A stretch of DNA of 14,921 bases, taken from assembly GCA_947628325.1 (NCBI GenBank), contig CANQZL010000014.1, positions 1 to 14,921 of the forward strand, read 5' to 3'. The DNA is from an uncultured Bacilli bacterium. Its GTDB lineage: Bacteria; Bacillota_I; Bacilli_A; RF39; UBA660. Below are positions 1 through 8,476 of this stretch, one piece after another (position 1 is the first letter of the stretch; each line of letters starts with the position of its first letter). Both the position numbers and the translations under genes were made by a program. The notes under the pieces were generated by a model that did not search any database, had not been told where the DNA came from, and saw only the letters and a list, made by a program, of their open reading frames with translations.

Positions 1-1
1 A

Positions 2-23
2 GAAGTCTTAATTAAAAGACTTC
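2..23 (-). terminator. Terminator hairpin at the end of the locus
   Basis: GAAGTCTT (2-9) and AAGACTTC (16-23) are perfectly complementary with a 6-nt loop, starting one base after the TAA stop of the last gene. The U tract expected for a Rho-independent terminator would lie beyond the window edge, so it cannot be confirmed. The left side shares GAAGTCTTTTAA with the hairpin in the operon leader near 14800-14810. Confidence 0.6.
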
Positions 24-24
24 C

Positions 25-657
25 TTAATTATTGTATTTATTAATTTTTAATCTTCTTAAAATAATTAATGTAAGTAAAAGTATAATAAATAAGTATAAA
101 AATATAATTATTGAATCTGATGAATCAGGGTTAAGAGTTTGATCTTCTGAATTATAAAATAATACTTCATTATTTAATTTAGTTATATCTGTATAAGTAT
201 TAGTTTGATTATCATTAATTATTACATTACCAGAGTCTATTTGAGTTATAGTATATTCTGTATTAATTGGTATTTCTTCAATTAAAATGTTATCATTTGG
301 TTTAATAGATATAATAAACTCTTTATTTTCATCTAAATTAATTGTTTCTTCTTGATTATTTATTTTATATTTAATAGTTGATAAATCTGAATTAATTTTA
401 ATTTTGTAAGTATATTCTTTATTTGCATTATACATTTGAATATTAGTGATTTTTAAAGGAACTGTATAAGGAGTTGAAACTTGAGCAATATCTTCATATT
501 TAGAGGTTATTTCAACTTTAGAATATACTTCTCTAATCATTTTAGAACGATTAAATAATATAATATTTAAAGATAACAAAACAATTAATAGAAATATTAA
601 TGCACATATTTCAAAGTATTTATTTTTAAAAGTTTTTTGTTTCAATACTTTGTTCAT
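25..657 (-). CDS. Small C-terminally anchored pilin-like protein with NPDSS motif
   Basis: A 210-residue protein with membrane segments at both ends (about 15-35 and 182-200) and a beta-rich domain between. Residues about 78-165 resemble the short Cna-B-like (DUF7601-type) domains found at the end of Gram-positive pilins: INLDENKEFIISIKPND followed by EEIPINTEYTITQID. Just before the second membrane segment stands NPDSS (176-180), and RRLKINK follows it, giving a sorting-signal layout of the NPxSS kind described for some class B sortase substrates. The N-terminal segment may be an uncleaved anchor or a long signal peptide. The gene lies 38 nt after the second vWA gene with AAAGGTAG as ribosome site, so it is probably co-transcribed and may tether that adhesin, like a basal minor pilin. 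The family assignment is tentative because the domain is short and divergent. Confidence 0.7.
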   Translation of the reverse strand: MNKVLKQKTFKNKYFEICALIFLLIVLLSLNIILFNRSKMIREVYSKVEITSKYEDIAQVSTPYTVPLKITNIQMYNANKEYTYKIKINSDLSTIKYKINNQEETINLDENKEFIISIKPNDNILIEEIPINTEYTITQIDSGNVIINDNQTNTYTDITKLNNEVLFYNSEDQTLNPDSSDSIIIFLYLFIILLLTLIILRRLKINKYNN

Positions 658-695
658 AATATAACTACCTTTCTTTTTGTTTTGTTATCTTTTAA

Positions 696-3600
696 TTAAT
701 CTACTATATATGGATTGTCCCTACTTCCATCTCCTTGGGAATAAGTAACATCATTTTTTAATGAAACAACAGGACGAAGTCCTCCAGCTGAGCTTCCAGG
801 AGCAGAATAAGAAATAGAACTTAGCATCATATATAGTATTATACTGTTTCCACTTTGATAGGCACCAAAGAAATATGGATCAAGAGTCCACCATCTTCCT
901 TTTCTTGTTATACCAGCTAATTGGAATTGGTAACTTTCAGCTATTGTTAGCATTCCAACAGGATATTTTAATTTTGCTTTAGGATTGCTGGTGCTAAAGC
1001 GATCAGTCTCATTTTGACAAGCAAGTGAATTATATTCAATATCAAAATTAAGTCTAGATGTTAGGGAACCATTATCAGCCCATCCAGCGTATCCTTCAAT
1101 AGTTCGATTATTACAAAATACAATATCTTCAAGATACTTGCTTTGTTTGTCCGCTAAATTTGTTTCAAACCAAGCATCAATTTCAGCTTTAGCAGAAGAA
1201 TCTTTAGCATTATCACTTAACATTTCATCTAAAACGTCAGTACCTTTTTTACCATCACTTAAAGTTACGTACTTTAATTGACCATTTGATTCGGCAAAGA
1301 AAAATTTAGGATTCGTACAAGAAGTTTCTTTGTCACAAGAATAGTGATTATTTGTAAAATCGCCACCAAGAGATCCATAATCTGAAGTATTAGTAAGGTA
1401 ATACGTATTGGTAGCACTATCATACCTATCAAAAGTCCCATATAAAATTGTAGCATCGGTTAGACGTACGTAACTTGAAGATGCACCAACAACATAGGAA
1501 AGATCTTTACATTCTTCTGATGTACCACTATCACAATAATAATATCCAACAATATTACCTTTTTCATTGTAATAATCTTTTAACTTTACTTCTTTAATTT
1601 CTTCTAACTTATAAGTACCATTACTATTTTTAGAATAAGTTTTACCAAATTCATAGACCATTTCTATTTGAGTAGTAGTTGTTACTTGATCATAATACAA
1701 GTAACCATTTTCGTATCCTTCAACGTAATAAATAGTACGACAGCTTGTATTTGTTCCACTTAAACAGGTGTATTTTCCTGATACATTAGTATTTTCACTA
1801 GGGTCTTCACCATTTAGATTATAAGTTTGGAGATCATCTAAAACAAACATACCAGTATCTGTATCTCGATGCATTGTAGAAGAATAATAATAACTTGTAT
1901 TAAGAGAATATCTGCTATCTAACATTGCAAGTAGTGTGTTTCCTCCAGCCGTACCTATTGTATAAGTGTCATTATACATATAGCCACTTCCAGCAGGAGA
2001 ATAACTTAGTGAAGTTTCTCTATTAAATCTGGTTTCATGATATCCATCTGAATCTAATATAGTAAGATTATTACCTGTGTTATCACAACGATTATTTTCA
2101 TCAGGTAAACCACTATAAACAATTTTTACACCTTTTGTTGTAGTAGTTCGGACAATTTCCCAACAAAAGCCATTAAAAATAACATTATCTTTATCTAAAG
2201 CTTTACTATTACCATTATAATAAATTGGTCCATCGCCTTCATTTAATCCTGTTTTAGACGAATAATATCTTTTCATTGAACTATCACTGGATTCGGCTTC
2301 TCTTATTACAGCTTTATATAAAGTTTCTTTTTCATGAATAGTACCTTCCATGCTTTTAGAGATAGCTGGTTTTACCCAAACTCCTCTTACTACTACATCA
2401 TGATCAGGCATAACGAAAATATCATCGTTAACTTTTTTTAAGTTTTTACTTATTCCATCGCTTTCTTTAGTATCAATTTCCCAACCTTTAAATATATAAT
2501 TATTGCAGGTTAGTTGTCCACCTTCTTCATAGTAATTAACATTTTCAAAGACATAATGAGTTACTTGTTTATCTTTTTCTTTTAAATCACAACCAGTTGG
2601 TGTATTAGTATCATAAGTAACTTTATAACCTTGTTTTAAAACAGGAGTATCATTACTATCTACTTTTGTTTCAGGTTTATCAGGTATTTTACTTGTAATA
2701 ATTTCTCTTTCGTTTGTAGGATAGAAACCATCATTTTGAGCATAAGTTTCTTTTAGAGTTAGATTTATTTCCATACTAGCTTTTTTACCTGTTTTAAAAT
2801 CAGGGCCAAGATTCCAAGTTATTTTTTGCTTACCATCTTCTAATTCTAGTTTTACGCTACCACAAGAAATATTGATATCATTTTCATCGTTGATAAAAAA
2901 GTATTCATCTTCAATATAATCAACTATTTCAAAATTTTCATAAGGGTAAGATTCAATAGTCGCATCATATAAAATATTTTCGAGAGTTTCCATATTAGCA
3001 CTATATTGATTGTCACTTATTTGAACTATCTCAGGAGCAATATAAGTACCCATTTCATATTGAACACCATTAATAATAACATCTGGTTTCATCTGTTTTA
3101 TAATATTATAAGTAGCAATCTGATTAGGAGTTTCTTCATTAGGATAACCATCAGTTAAAAACATTATTGTTAAACTTGTGTTTGGTCTTTCCTTATATTC
3201 TTCTAACATTTTTTGGGCATTTTTTAAGGCTGCATTATAGTTTGTAGTTCCATCTGCTTCTATATTATCAACAATCTCATTTAGGGTTTGTTTATCATTT
3301 GTTAATTCTGATAAAATACTGGAACCAACACTAAAAGAAATTATTCCGATACGATTATTAGGATTTCTTAATAAAGTTTCTATTAAATCTTTTGTATCTT
3401 GTTTTACTTTGTCTATTTTTTCATTTAACATAGAACCAGATCTATCTAAAATGAGAATAACATCTTGATAGTGTTCCTCTGATAGTAAGGCAGTACTAAC
3501 ATCGAATCTAACACGAGCTTTTCCAACAGCAGTCCATTCAGCAGATTTATCAACATGCCAACTTCCACCTTCTATATCCCAACCATCTGATTCAAATGAA

Positions 3601-3806
3601 ACTTGAGGGATTGGCTCCGTGTAAACTCCAGCTAATCTTAAAAGTGCTTTTTTACCTTCTTCTAAAAAATTATAATTAAATATTTTGGCACTTAAAAAGT
3701 TACAAAGTAATACTAAGACTACTACTATAAAAGTTTTTTTAATAATACTAAGAACTTTTTGTTTCTTATATATATTATTATTTATATATGTTTGATGTTT
3801 TCCCAT
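696..3806 (-). CDS. vWA-domain surface adhesin B with DUF6273-like C-terminus
   Basis: A 1036-residue paralogue of the adhesin at 11528-14713. The basic N-terminus and one membrane segment (about 25-40) are followed by a vWA domain (about 115-285) with an intact MIDAS: D121-x-S123-x-S125, T187 in DGTTNYNAAL, D219 in FLTDG. An Ig-like domain (about 290-352) precedes a single recognisable InlB-type repeat (about 393-478, YIFKGWEID and FVMPDHDVVVRG). The later part begins near NGFCWEIVRTT (545-555). It holds three units with close cysteine pairs (C681/C689, C758/C766, C824/C830) and ends in a DUF6273-type domain with LRPVVSLKNDV and GDGSRDNPYIVD. No wall-sorting signal is visible. The start is an ATG with the ribosome site AGTAGGTG at 3811-3818. 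It is separately transcribed from a promoter at 3869-3897 and is followed after 38 nt by a small anchored protein. Probably a metal-dependent tip adhesin with a different ligand from adhesin A. Confidence 0.87.
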   Translation of the reverse strand: MGKHQTYINNNIYKKQKVLSIIKKTFIVVVLVLLCNFLSAKIFNYNFLEEGKKALLRLAGVYTEPIPQVSFESDGWDIEGGSWHVDKSAEWTAVGKARVRFDVSTALLSEEHYQDVILILDRSGSMLNEKIDKVKQDTKDLIETLLRNPNNRIGIISFSVGSSILSELTNDKQTLNEIVDNIEADGTTNYNAALKNAQKMLEEYKERPNTSLTIMFLTDGYPNEETPNQIATYNIIKQMKPDVIINGVQYEMGTYIAPEIVQISDNQYSANMETLENILYDATIESYPYENFEIVDYIEDEYFFINDENDINISCGSVKLELEDGKQKITWNLGPDFKTGKKASMEINLTLKETYAQNDGFYPTNEREIITSKIPDKPETKVDSNDTPVLKQGYKVTYDTNTPTGCDLKEKDKQVTHYVFENVNYYEEGGQLTCNNYIFKGWEIDTKESDGISKNLKKVNDDIFVMPDHDVVVRGVWVKPAISKSMEGTIHEKETLYKAVIREAESSDSSMKRYYSSKTGLNEGDGPIYYNGNSKALDKDNVIFNGFCWEIVRTTTTKGVKIVYSGLPDENNRCDNTGNNLTILDSDGYHETRFNRETSLSYSPAGSGYMYNDTYTIGTAGGNTLLAMLDSRYSLNTSYYYSSTMHRDTDTGMFVLDDLQTYNLNGEDPSENTNVSGKYTCLSGTNTSCRTIYYVEGYENGYLYYDQVTTTTQIEMVYEFGKTYSKNSNGTYKLEEIKEVKLKDYYNEKGNIVGYYYCDSGTSEECKDLSYVVGASSSYVRLTDATILYGTFDRYDSATNTYYLTNTSDYGSLGGDFTNNHYSCDKETSCTNPKFFFAESNGQLKYVTLSDGKKGTDVLDEMLSDNAKDSSAKAEIDAWFETNLADKQSKYLEDIVFCNNRTIEGYAGWADNGSLTSRLNFDIEYNSLACQNETDRFSTSNPKAKLKYPVGMLTIAESYQFQLAGITRKGRWWTLDPYFFGAYQSGNSIILYMMLSSISYSAPGSSAGGLRPVVSLKNDVTYSQGDGSRDNPYIVD

Positions 3807-3868
3807 ACTACACCTACTTTAATTTACTTTATTTATTATTTTAAAACAGAATTTCCTATCATAAAATA

Positions 3869-3897
3869 ACTATAACATAAATTTGCTTTATATTCAA
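3869..3897 (-). promoter_or_regulatory. Promoter of the second vWA gene
   Basis: TTGAAT (3892-3897) and TATAGT (3869-3874) are spaced by 17 nt, with TG one base before the -10 as an extended element. Transcription would start near 3862, leaving about 55 nt before the ATG at 3806. The element shares TTGAAT and TATGTTATA with the promoter at 8553-8580. Lying directly after a terminator, it should make the second adhesin independent of the genes upstream. Confidence 0.7.
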
Positions 3898-3944
3898 TTA
3901 CAATATAGTATTATTAGATGAAACAGAAATATTTTTAGAAAATT

Positions 3945-3968
3945 AAAAAGTCCTATAAAAGGACTTTT
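3945..3968 (-). terminator. Rho-independent terminator of module B
   Basis: AAAAGTCC (3946-3953) and GGACTTTT (3961-3968) form an 8-bp stem with a 7-nt loop, two bases after the TAG stop of the anchor gene. On the minus strand the stem runs into TTTTTAATTTT. It separates module B from the second vWA gene, which has its own promoter just downstream. Confidence 0.85.
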
Positions 3969-3970
3969 CA

Positions 3971-4627
3971 CTAGCTATTTTTAGCTTTGGCATTTTTTAA
4001 AACTAATGCTAATATTATAATAACTAATATCAATATTGATATTCCTAATATAATAACATTTTTAGTATTATTATCATTAGTATTGGGGTTTGGCACTATT
4101 TCTACTACTTTATCTTCATAAGTAGCATAAAAGGCCCAATCAATATAAGATTCTATTTTTATACTTTTATTATCAAATTCAGGTAGAAGTTGAGTTTCTA
4201 CTCTAATTTTATGATTTATATTTGGCTTAAAAAGACCAAGTTCTACAGTGTTTTGTAAATTAACACCTATTTTAGAATAATCTTCTCCATAAACATAACC
4301 ATCATATATTAATTCATCATCCATATATACTTTCATAGTTATGTTTCTAAGTAGTTCATCAGCTTCTTCGCTTTGTTCTACTCTTACTACCCTAAAATAT
4401 AAAGTATAATCTGTAGTACTACCATTTTCGATAAATAATTCATCTTCAAAAGAATCACCAGGTATCATATCAACATGATGCATGAAAATATCTTCATCAA
4501 ATTGATCTGTATCATAGTAAAGTCTTTCAGCACTATCAGTAAAATACAATTTATTTAAAGCATATACATCTTGTGTTGAAACTACGAATAATATTATTAG
4601 CACAAGAAATGGTAGTATTTTTTTCAT
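3971..4627 (-). CDS. Secreted protein with C-terminal membrane anchor and NPNTN motif
   Basis: A 218-residue protein of no family I can name. A conventional Sec signal peptide (1-23, cleavage after VYA) precedes a beta-rich ectodomain (about 24-175) with YFTDSAERLYYDTD and a PGDSFEDELFIENGS segment like the start of a TasA-like or pilin beta-sandwich. The C-terminus has NPNTN (180-184), a hydrophobic segment (190-210) and a basic tail KNAKAK, which is the layout of a cell-wall sorting signal. NPNTN fits the NPxTN pattern of class B sortases rather than LPXTG. Without a sortase it would still be a C-terminally anchored membrane protein. It follows the canonical TasA/BsaA-like gene after 28 nt, has GGAGAAAT as ribosome site and ends the unit before a terminator. 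Likely role: cell-surface attachment point or accessory subunit for the fibre. Confidence 0.75.
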   Translation of the reverse strand: MKKILPFLVLIILFVVSTQDVYALNKLYFTDSAERLYYDTDQFDEDIFMHHVDMIPGDSFEDELFIENGSTTDYTLYFRVVRVEQSEEADELLRNITMKVYMDDELIYDGYVYGEDYSKIGVNLQNTVELGLFKPNINHKIRVETQLLPEFDNKSIKIESYIDWAFYATYEDKVVEIVPNPNTNDNNTKNVIILGISILILVIIILALVLKNAKAKNS

Positions 4628-4655
4628 ATTATTTCTCCAATCTTATATTTTTTTA

Positions 4656-5315
4656 TTAACTTATAGTTACTTCTGAAGCTTCAGGCCATATTGTTTTATA
4701 AGCATCAAATTGAACAGTCTCAACTTTAATTACTAGCTTATAACTTGCTTCACTATAATCCATATTATATGATGTACATTCAGGTGATTCTGCGCCACCA
4801 TCTTTAACAGTTTTGCAAGTTTTACCAACTAAGAAGTCTTTATTGAATGTTACTGAGTCAATAAATGCTTCAGTAGAAGCACCAGCTGTAAGTTTAGTCT
4901 TATAATACCAGTAGTTGCCGCTTTGTTGCCAATTGTCACCTGAAGAGAAATTTATATGAGCAATATCTTCAGTTCCTGCTGGATCAGCTAATTTAGTATC
5001 TGTTTTGAACTTAAGATTAGGCAAATTTCCACCATTATCTTTTTTAGTCCAAGATTGTTCGATAGATACACGAACAGCAACATCTACATTACCAGTATTT
5101 TGAACAGTAACAGTTTTAGGTGTTGTAGTACCAGGTGTCCAATCCTTTGGGCTTGTAAAAGTTTCGGTAGTAGTTGTTTCATATTTTCCTAATTTGAAAA
5201 TATTTTCAAATGTAGTTGTATCAGTAAAATATGCAAATGTACCTCCGATAATACCAATTAAAGCTACTACTAATAAAGCAATTAATGGCTTCCTATTCTT
5301 CTTTTGACTTTCCAT
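4656..5315 (-). CDS. SipW-dependent TasA/BsaA-like matrix protein, canonical copy
   Basis: A 219-residue SipW-processed secreted protein. The signal region KNRKPLIALLVVALIGIIGG leads into GGTFAYFTD (24-32), the classic SipW motif. The mature part starts near the threonine-rich KYETTTTETF, followed by a beta-sandwich with TVTVQNTGNVDVAVRVSIEQSW, YWYYKTKLTAG and YKLVIKVETVQFDA. It carries one cysteine pair (CKTVKDGGAESPEC). It belongs to the same family as the proteins at 5814-6398 and 8660-9316 but is clearly more distant, and it is the most like the biofilm matrix proteins TasA and BsaA. It directly follows sipW, overlapping it by 23 nt, with AAAGGAG as ribosome site. The sipW-substrate pairing mirrors tasA and bsaA operons. 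Probably the major fibre or matrix subunit, with the other two as minor or specialised subunits; that division is a guess. Confidence 0.88.
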   Translation of the reverse strand: MESQKKNRKPLIALLVVALIGIIGGTFAYFTDTTTFENIFKLGKYETTTTETFTSPKDWTPGTTTPKTVTVQNTGNVDVAVRVSIEQSWTKKDNGGNLPNLKFKTDTKLADPAGTEDIAHINFSSGDNWQQSGNYWYYKTKLTAGASTEAFIDSVTFNKDFLVGKTCKTVKDGGAESPECTSYNMDYSEASYKLVIKVETVQFDAYKTIWPEASEVTIS

Positions 5316-5826
5316 TACTTCTTACTCCTTTCTTTCTATTTATATCAAAAATTTCTACATTACTTAGTAAAAATTCTGATACCAAAATTAATACTATTAC
5401 CCATATTAAATACAAATGGGTATTCACAAAATTTATATAATAACCAATATATGGTATTGTTGTCTTTATAACTTTTCCTTTTACATCACTATAATCTATT
5501 AACCAAGGATCTTCATTGGAATTAGCATCTCCTTTGGTTTTATATTTTTCATTTTCGATAGCAATTACGCGATGTGTAACATACTTATCATTTTCAAGTT
5601 TGAATGTTATAACATCATCTATCTCTATATCTTCTTTAGTAGCTTTATGATAGTATAATAAACTTCCTACTTTATAAGATGGTTCCATACTACCTGATAG
5701 AACTATTAAAGGCTTATAACCAAATATGATTGGTATTTCAACTATTGCATATATTGCAATTAGAATATAAGAAAGATTAGCAAGTGTTTTTATTAAGATT
5801 TTAAGTGCTTTTTTTATAGATTCCAT
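5293..5826 (-). CDS. sipW: SipW-type (ER-type) signal peptidase I
   Basis: A 177-residue membrane signal peptidase of the ER/archaeal type, the group that includes Bacillus SipW. It has an N-terminal membrane segment (about 15-37), then the catalytic serine S46 in LSGSMEP. H85 in THRV stands in place of the lysine of ordinary bacterial signal peptidases, and the aspartate-containing KGDAN (98-102) with D106 is typical of the ER type. A second membrane segment is at about 135-155, followed by a basic tail. It cleaves signal peptides of TasA/BsaA-like proteins on the outer face of the membrane; three such substrates flank it in this window. The ATG at 5826 overlaps the upstream fibre-subunit gene by 13 nt with GGAG as ribosome site, and its end overlaps the next gene by 23 nt. 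Codons 4-6 contain a 7-A tract. All catalytic residues expected are present. Confidence 0.93.
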   Translation of the reverse strand: MESIKKALKILIKTLANLSYILIAIYAIVEIPIIFGYKPLIVLSGSMEPSYKVGSLLYYHKATKEDIEIDDVITFKLENDKYVTHRVIAIENEKYKTKGDANSNEDPWLIDYSDVKGKVIKTTIPYIGYYINFVNTHLYLIWVIVLILVSEFLLSNVEIFDINRKKGVRSNGKSKEE

Positions 5827-6398
5827 GTTACATTATCTCCGTCAATTGTTATATCTCTATTCCATAATTCTTTAACTGCTGAAACTGTTGCTTGAATAGC
5901 TTCAAAGTTAAAGGTTAATTTATAATCAAAACCATCATAAGTACTAGGAGCATTTTTAGTAATACTCTCTAATACTTGAACTCTTTGTTGTGGTTTTAAT
6001 ATTTTAGTATAGTAATACCATCCATCACTAGCTAATGTGAAGTTACTAGTGAAATCATTTGTCCAAGTTTTTGTTACAACATTATGTCCGTCATAGACAT
6101 TAGATAAAGTTAATAAACCGTCTTTGTCTTCTTTACTCCATAATTCGTTATAATTAATTCTTAAAACAACAGCTGTATTAGTTTCTTCGTTGTTAACAAA
6201 CCACACTTTTTTAGTTCCCCAGTCATCATTAAATTCTTCTTCTATATCGACATCATATGTAGCATTTTTAAATTGGTTTAGAATTCTGTATTCACTAGTA
6301 AAGTAAGCGAATGTTGCACCTACTACACAAACGACAAGAAGAAATATAATAAAGATTAAAGGTTTTGTTTTTAACTTATATTTTTTCTTATTTTTCAA
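5814..6398 (-). CDS. SipW-dependent BsaA/TasA-like fibre subunit B
   Basis: A 194-residue protein from the TTG at 6398 (197 if the GTG at 6407 were used). Numbered from the GTG, a basic N-terminus and membrane segment (about 17-31) lead into the SipW-type signal motif GATFAYFT (30-37). One beta-rich domain follows, with YDVDIEEEFN, VLRINYNELWSKED, DGWYYYTK and FNFEAIQAT, ending in TWNL. These blocks are shared with the protein at 8660-9316, which makes the two clear paralogues. The stop codon overlaps the start of sipW by 13 nt, so the pair is probably translationally coupled and the signal peptidase is made with its substrate. Expected role: secreted fibre or matrix subunit processed by SipW. 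Polymerisation in TasA family members is known to occur without sortase; here it is inferred. Confidence 0.85.
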   Translation of the reverse strand: MKNKKKYKLKTKPLIFIIFLLVVCVVGATFAYFTSEYRILNQFKNATYDVDIEEEFNDDWGTKKVWFVNNEETNTAVVLRINYNELWSKEDKDGLLTLSNVYDGHNVVTKTWTNDFTSNFTLASDGWYYYTKILKPQQRVQVLESITKNAPSTYDGFDYKLTFNFEAIQATVSAVKELWNRDITIDGDNVTWNL

Positions 6399-6402
6399 TT
6401 TT

Positions 6403-6411
6403 ATCACCTTT
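6403..6411 (-). promoter_or_regulatory. Ribosome binding site that decides a TTG start for fibre subunit B
   Basis: AAAGGTGAT at 6403-6411 is a strong ribosome site that contains the in-frame GTG at 6405-6407. The TTG at 6396-6398 follows after four bases (AAAA), the usual distance from the GTGAT end of the consensus. The protein then begins with Met from TTG followed by KNKKKYKLK. This is the same situation as at 8477-8484. Confidence 0.6.
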
Positions 6412-6439
6412 TTCGTTATTGATGTTTATCATTTTTATA

Positions 6440-8470
6440 TTACTTATTTGCTTTTATGATATTATCTTTGCTTCCGTAAGAATGATAAAATCCTTTTTTA
6501 ACAAATTGGTTAGTAAATGTTACATTTGAGGTTTTACCACTTTGAACAGTAAGGCTTCCTCCATTTGATGTCTGATCTCCTGTAACACTTTTTAGAGTGT
6601 ACTCTTGTGGTAATATTTCAGTTACAGAATAAGTTCCAGCATCAACAAATATTTTTTGACATTTTCCACCACTTATTCCAAGCCATGTTTCAAAATTATT
6701 TGGACCTGTTATTTTGAATTGGAATACTTTATCGTTGGCTACTCCATCTATTGTTTTGCAGATATTTATGCTTCCTTGAAGATTTACGTCAAAGGAAACT
6801 CGTGCTTTATAATCACCATCTGGATCTAAGGTATAGTTGGTTGGCCCTAAAGCACCAATTATCTCTACTTCATTAACAATAGTTCCACTATCAGTTGCAC
6901 CAACTTTATATTGAGCTTTTAAAGTTACAGATTGTCCTACACCAATAGATGGGATTGTTACAATTCGATTAGAAGATAAGGTGTATCCTGAACCTGCAAC
7001 AAAGTAAGCATTTTCATTATTTTCTCTAACTACCACTTCTGTTATTGCATATGAAGCAGTATTTTTTACAACAATTTCAAAGTCTACTATATCATCAGCA
7101 ACATAAACATCTTTTTTATTTTGGATTGTTTTAGTTATAGTTGGTCTAAATACACCACTTTGAATTTGCCATTCACCATAGACAACGACGTCATTATTTG
7201 GCATTGTAAATGTTTTATCTTTTAACCATCCTAAGAATTTATAACCTGCTGGGATTGATTTTACATCAGATAAAGTAACTGTCTCTCCAGGACGATACTC
7301 TTGTGGATCTGGTAATAATTCTTCCCAATTTGGAGGTCTTACTGTATCGTAGAATTCATAAGTTACAGTATATTTAACTTCTTCAAATTGACCAACAATT
7401 TTAACATCATGAGTTGGCATTGAGAAACTTTCTTCAGCAGGACTTCCTTCTATTTTCCAACCTAGGAATCTATATCCATTAAAGACATCGCCTGGTTTCA
7501 ATGATTGATCAACAGTAACTGTACTTTGTGGATAATAAGTTTTTTCGCTTGGGGCAATATAACCATCTGGTTTAGTCCCCTCTATTTCATAAGTTACTCT
7601 ATATGAATCTATTTTTTCAAATTGACCAGTAAATAAGACATCTTTGCTTGGCATTGTAAATGAACCACCAACTGGTATTACTTCTACTGATGTCCAACCT
7701 GAGAAACGATATCCCTCTACTTCTACAGGATTAGCTACACCAACTGATGTTCCTTCAGCATATTCAGATTCTTTAGGAGCTGCTGGAGCATTAGGTGGAA
7801 CAACACCAGTATATTGGTATTTTACCTTATATTTTTCTACTGATTCGCTTCCCATCCATACATGAACAACATTAGAATCAACTGTTAAAGAATCCTCTCT
7901 GGCAGTTGCAAAGTTATAGAAATCTCTTCTTTTTTCAGTTATACCTGGTGTTAATGGATCATCAACACTTGCAGGAGTTCTTGTTACAATTCCTACTGTT
8001 AAATAACATCCAGCTTGTAAATTAGTAACTTTGAAAGAAACTGTTTTTGTTGTACTATCATAGTGTAAGCCATGATAATTAGTTGGATCAGCACCATCGT
8101 TATCTGAATCATCTACTACTTTACCTGTACAAGCAGTACCATCTTTAAAGCTTACTGCTCCAACACTTCCATCTTCGGCAGTTATAAAGTTTTTAAAAGT
8201 TAGACCATCTGGTATTCTATCATTAACATAAATATAACCACTTCTTACCTCAGCAGTATAGTCATCACCGGCTTCTACGCCATATTTATCAACACCATCG
8301 TAAGAAACTTGTAGGTAATAAGTTAAATCGCTATCTGGCATTACTTCAACATCATCCTCTAAAGGAGCTGTTAAAGTAAGTCCTAATATACTTATAGCAA
8401 TAATTAAAACTAAAACTAAACCAATAAATTTAAACTTACGACTTTTTAAATTAATTTTCAATTTTGCCAA
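6440..8470 (-). CDS. Stalk-like surface protein B (InlB repeats, DUF11, Cna-B-like domain)
   Basis: Paralogue of the stalk protein at 9313-11505. From the TTG at 8470 it has 676 residues; the in-frame GTG at 8479 (679 residues) lies inside the ribosome site. Numbered from the GTG: a membrane segment (about 18-36) ends in TLTAPL, and a beta-rich head follows (about 48-212) with YHGLHYD and RRDFYN. Three InlB-type repeats lie at about 218-288, 292-367 and 369-437, then a DUF11-like domain (about 442-555). A Cna-B or prealbumin-like domain (about 570-658) contains TYSVTEILPQEY. The C-terminal tail KKGFYHSYG (661-669) matches the paralogue. It lacks the charged insertion of protein A. No LPXTG or C-terminal membrane segment is present. 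It heads a tightly packed unit with its own promoter at 8553-8580 and ends 41 nt before the next start. The likely role is a repeated structural or matrix protein; whether it is released or stays membrane-bound through its N-terminus is unclear. Confidence 0.85.
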   Translation of the reverse strand: MAKLKINLKSRKFKFIGLVLVLIIAISILGLTLTAPLEDDVEVMPDSDLTYYLQVSYDGVDKYGVEAGDDYTAEVRSGYIYVNDRIPDGLTFKNFITAEDGSVGAVSFKDGTACTGKVVDDSDNDGADPTNYHGLHYDSTTKTVSFKVTNLQAGCYLTVGIVTRTPASVDDPLTPGITEKRRDFYNFATAREDSLTVDSNVVHVWMGSESVEKYKVKYQYTGVVPPNAPAAPKESEYAEGTSVGVANPVEVEGYRFSGWTSVEVIPVGGSFTMPSKDVLFTGQFEKIDSYRVTYEIEGTKPDGYIAPSEKTYYPQSTVTVDQSLKPGDVFNGYRFLGWKIEGSPAEESFSMPTHDVKIVGQFEEVKYTVTYEFYDTVRPPNWEELLPDPQEYRPGETVTLSDVKSIPAGYKFLGWLKDKTFTMPNNDVVVYGEWQIQSGVFRPTITKTIQNKKDVYVADDIVDFEIVVKNTASYAITEVVVRENNENAYFVAGSGYTLSSNRIVTIPSIGVGQSVTLKAQYKVGATDSGTIVNEVEIIGALGPTNYTLDPDGDYKARVSFDVNLQGSINICKTIDGVANDKVFQFKITGPNNFETWLGISGGKCQKIFVDAGTYSVTEILPQEYTLKSVTGDQTSNGGSLTVQSGKTSNVTFTNQFVKKGFYHSYGSKDNIIKANK

Positions 8471-8476
8471 GGGATT

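Noticed and set aside
970..990. NPKAK in vWA adhesin B, resembling an NPxTN-type sorting motif.
   Set aside because: It is internal to the DUF6273-like domain, the equivalent stretch in adhesin A reads NSKAK, and no membrane segment or basic tail follows.
1274..1456. Minus-strand frame of 60 codons inside vWA adhesin B.
   Set aside because: It overlaps the disulfide-repeat coding region in another frame and has a hydrophobic composition typical of a frame-shifted reading.
3836..3862. Eight-codon ATG frame (MIGNSVLK) at the predicted transcript start of the second vWA gene, a possible leaderless peptide.
   Set aside because: No ribosome site, very short, and no pairing with the downstream ribosome site that would give it a regulatory role.
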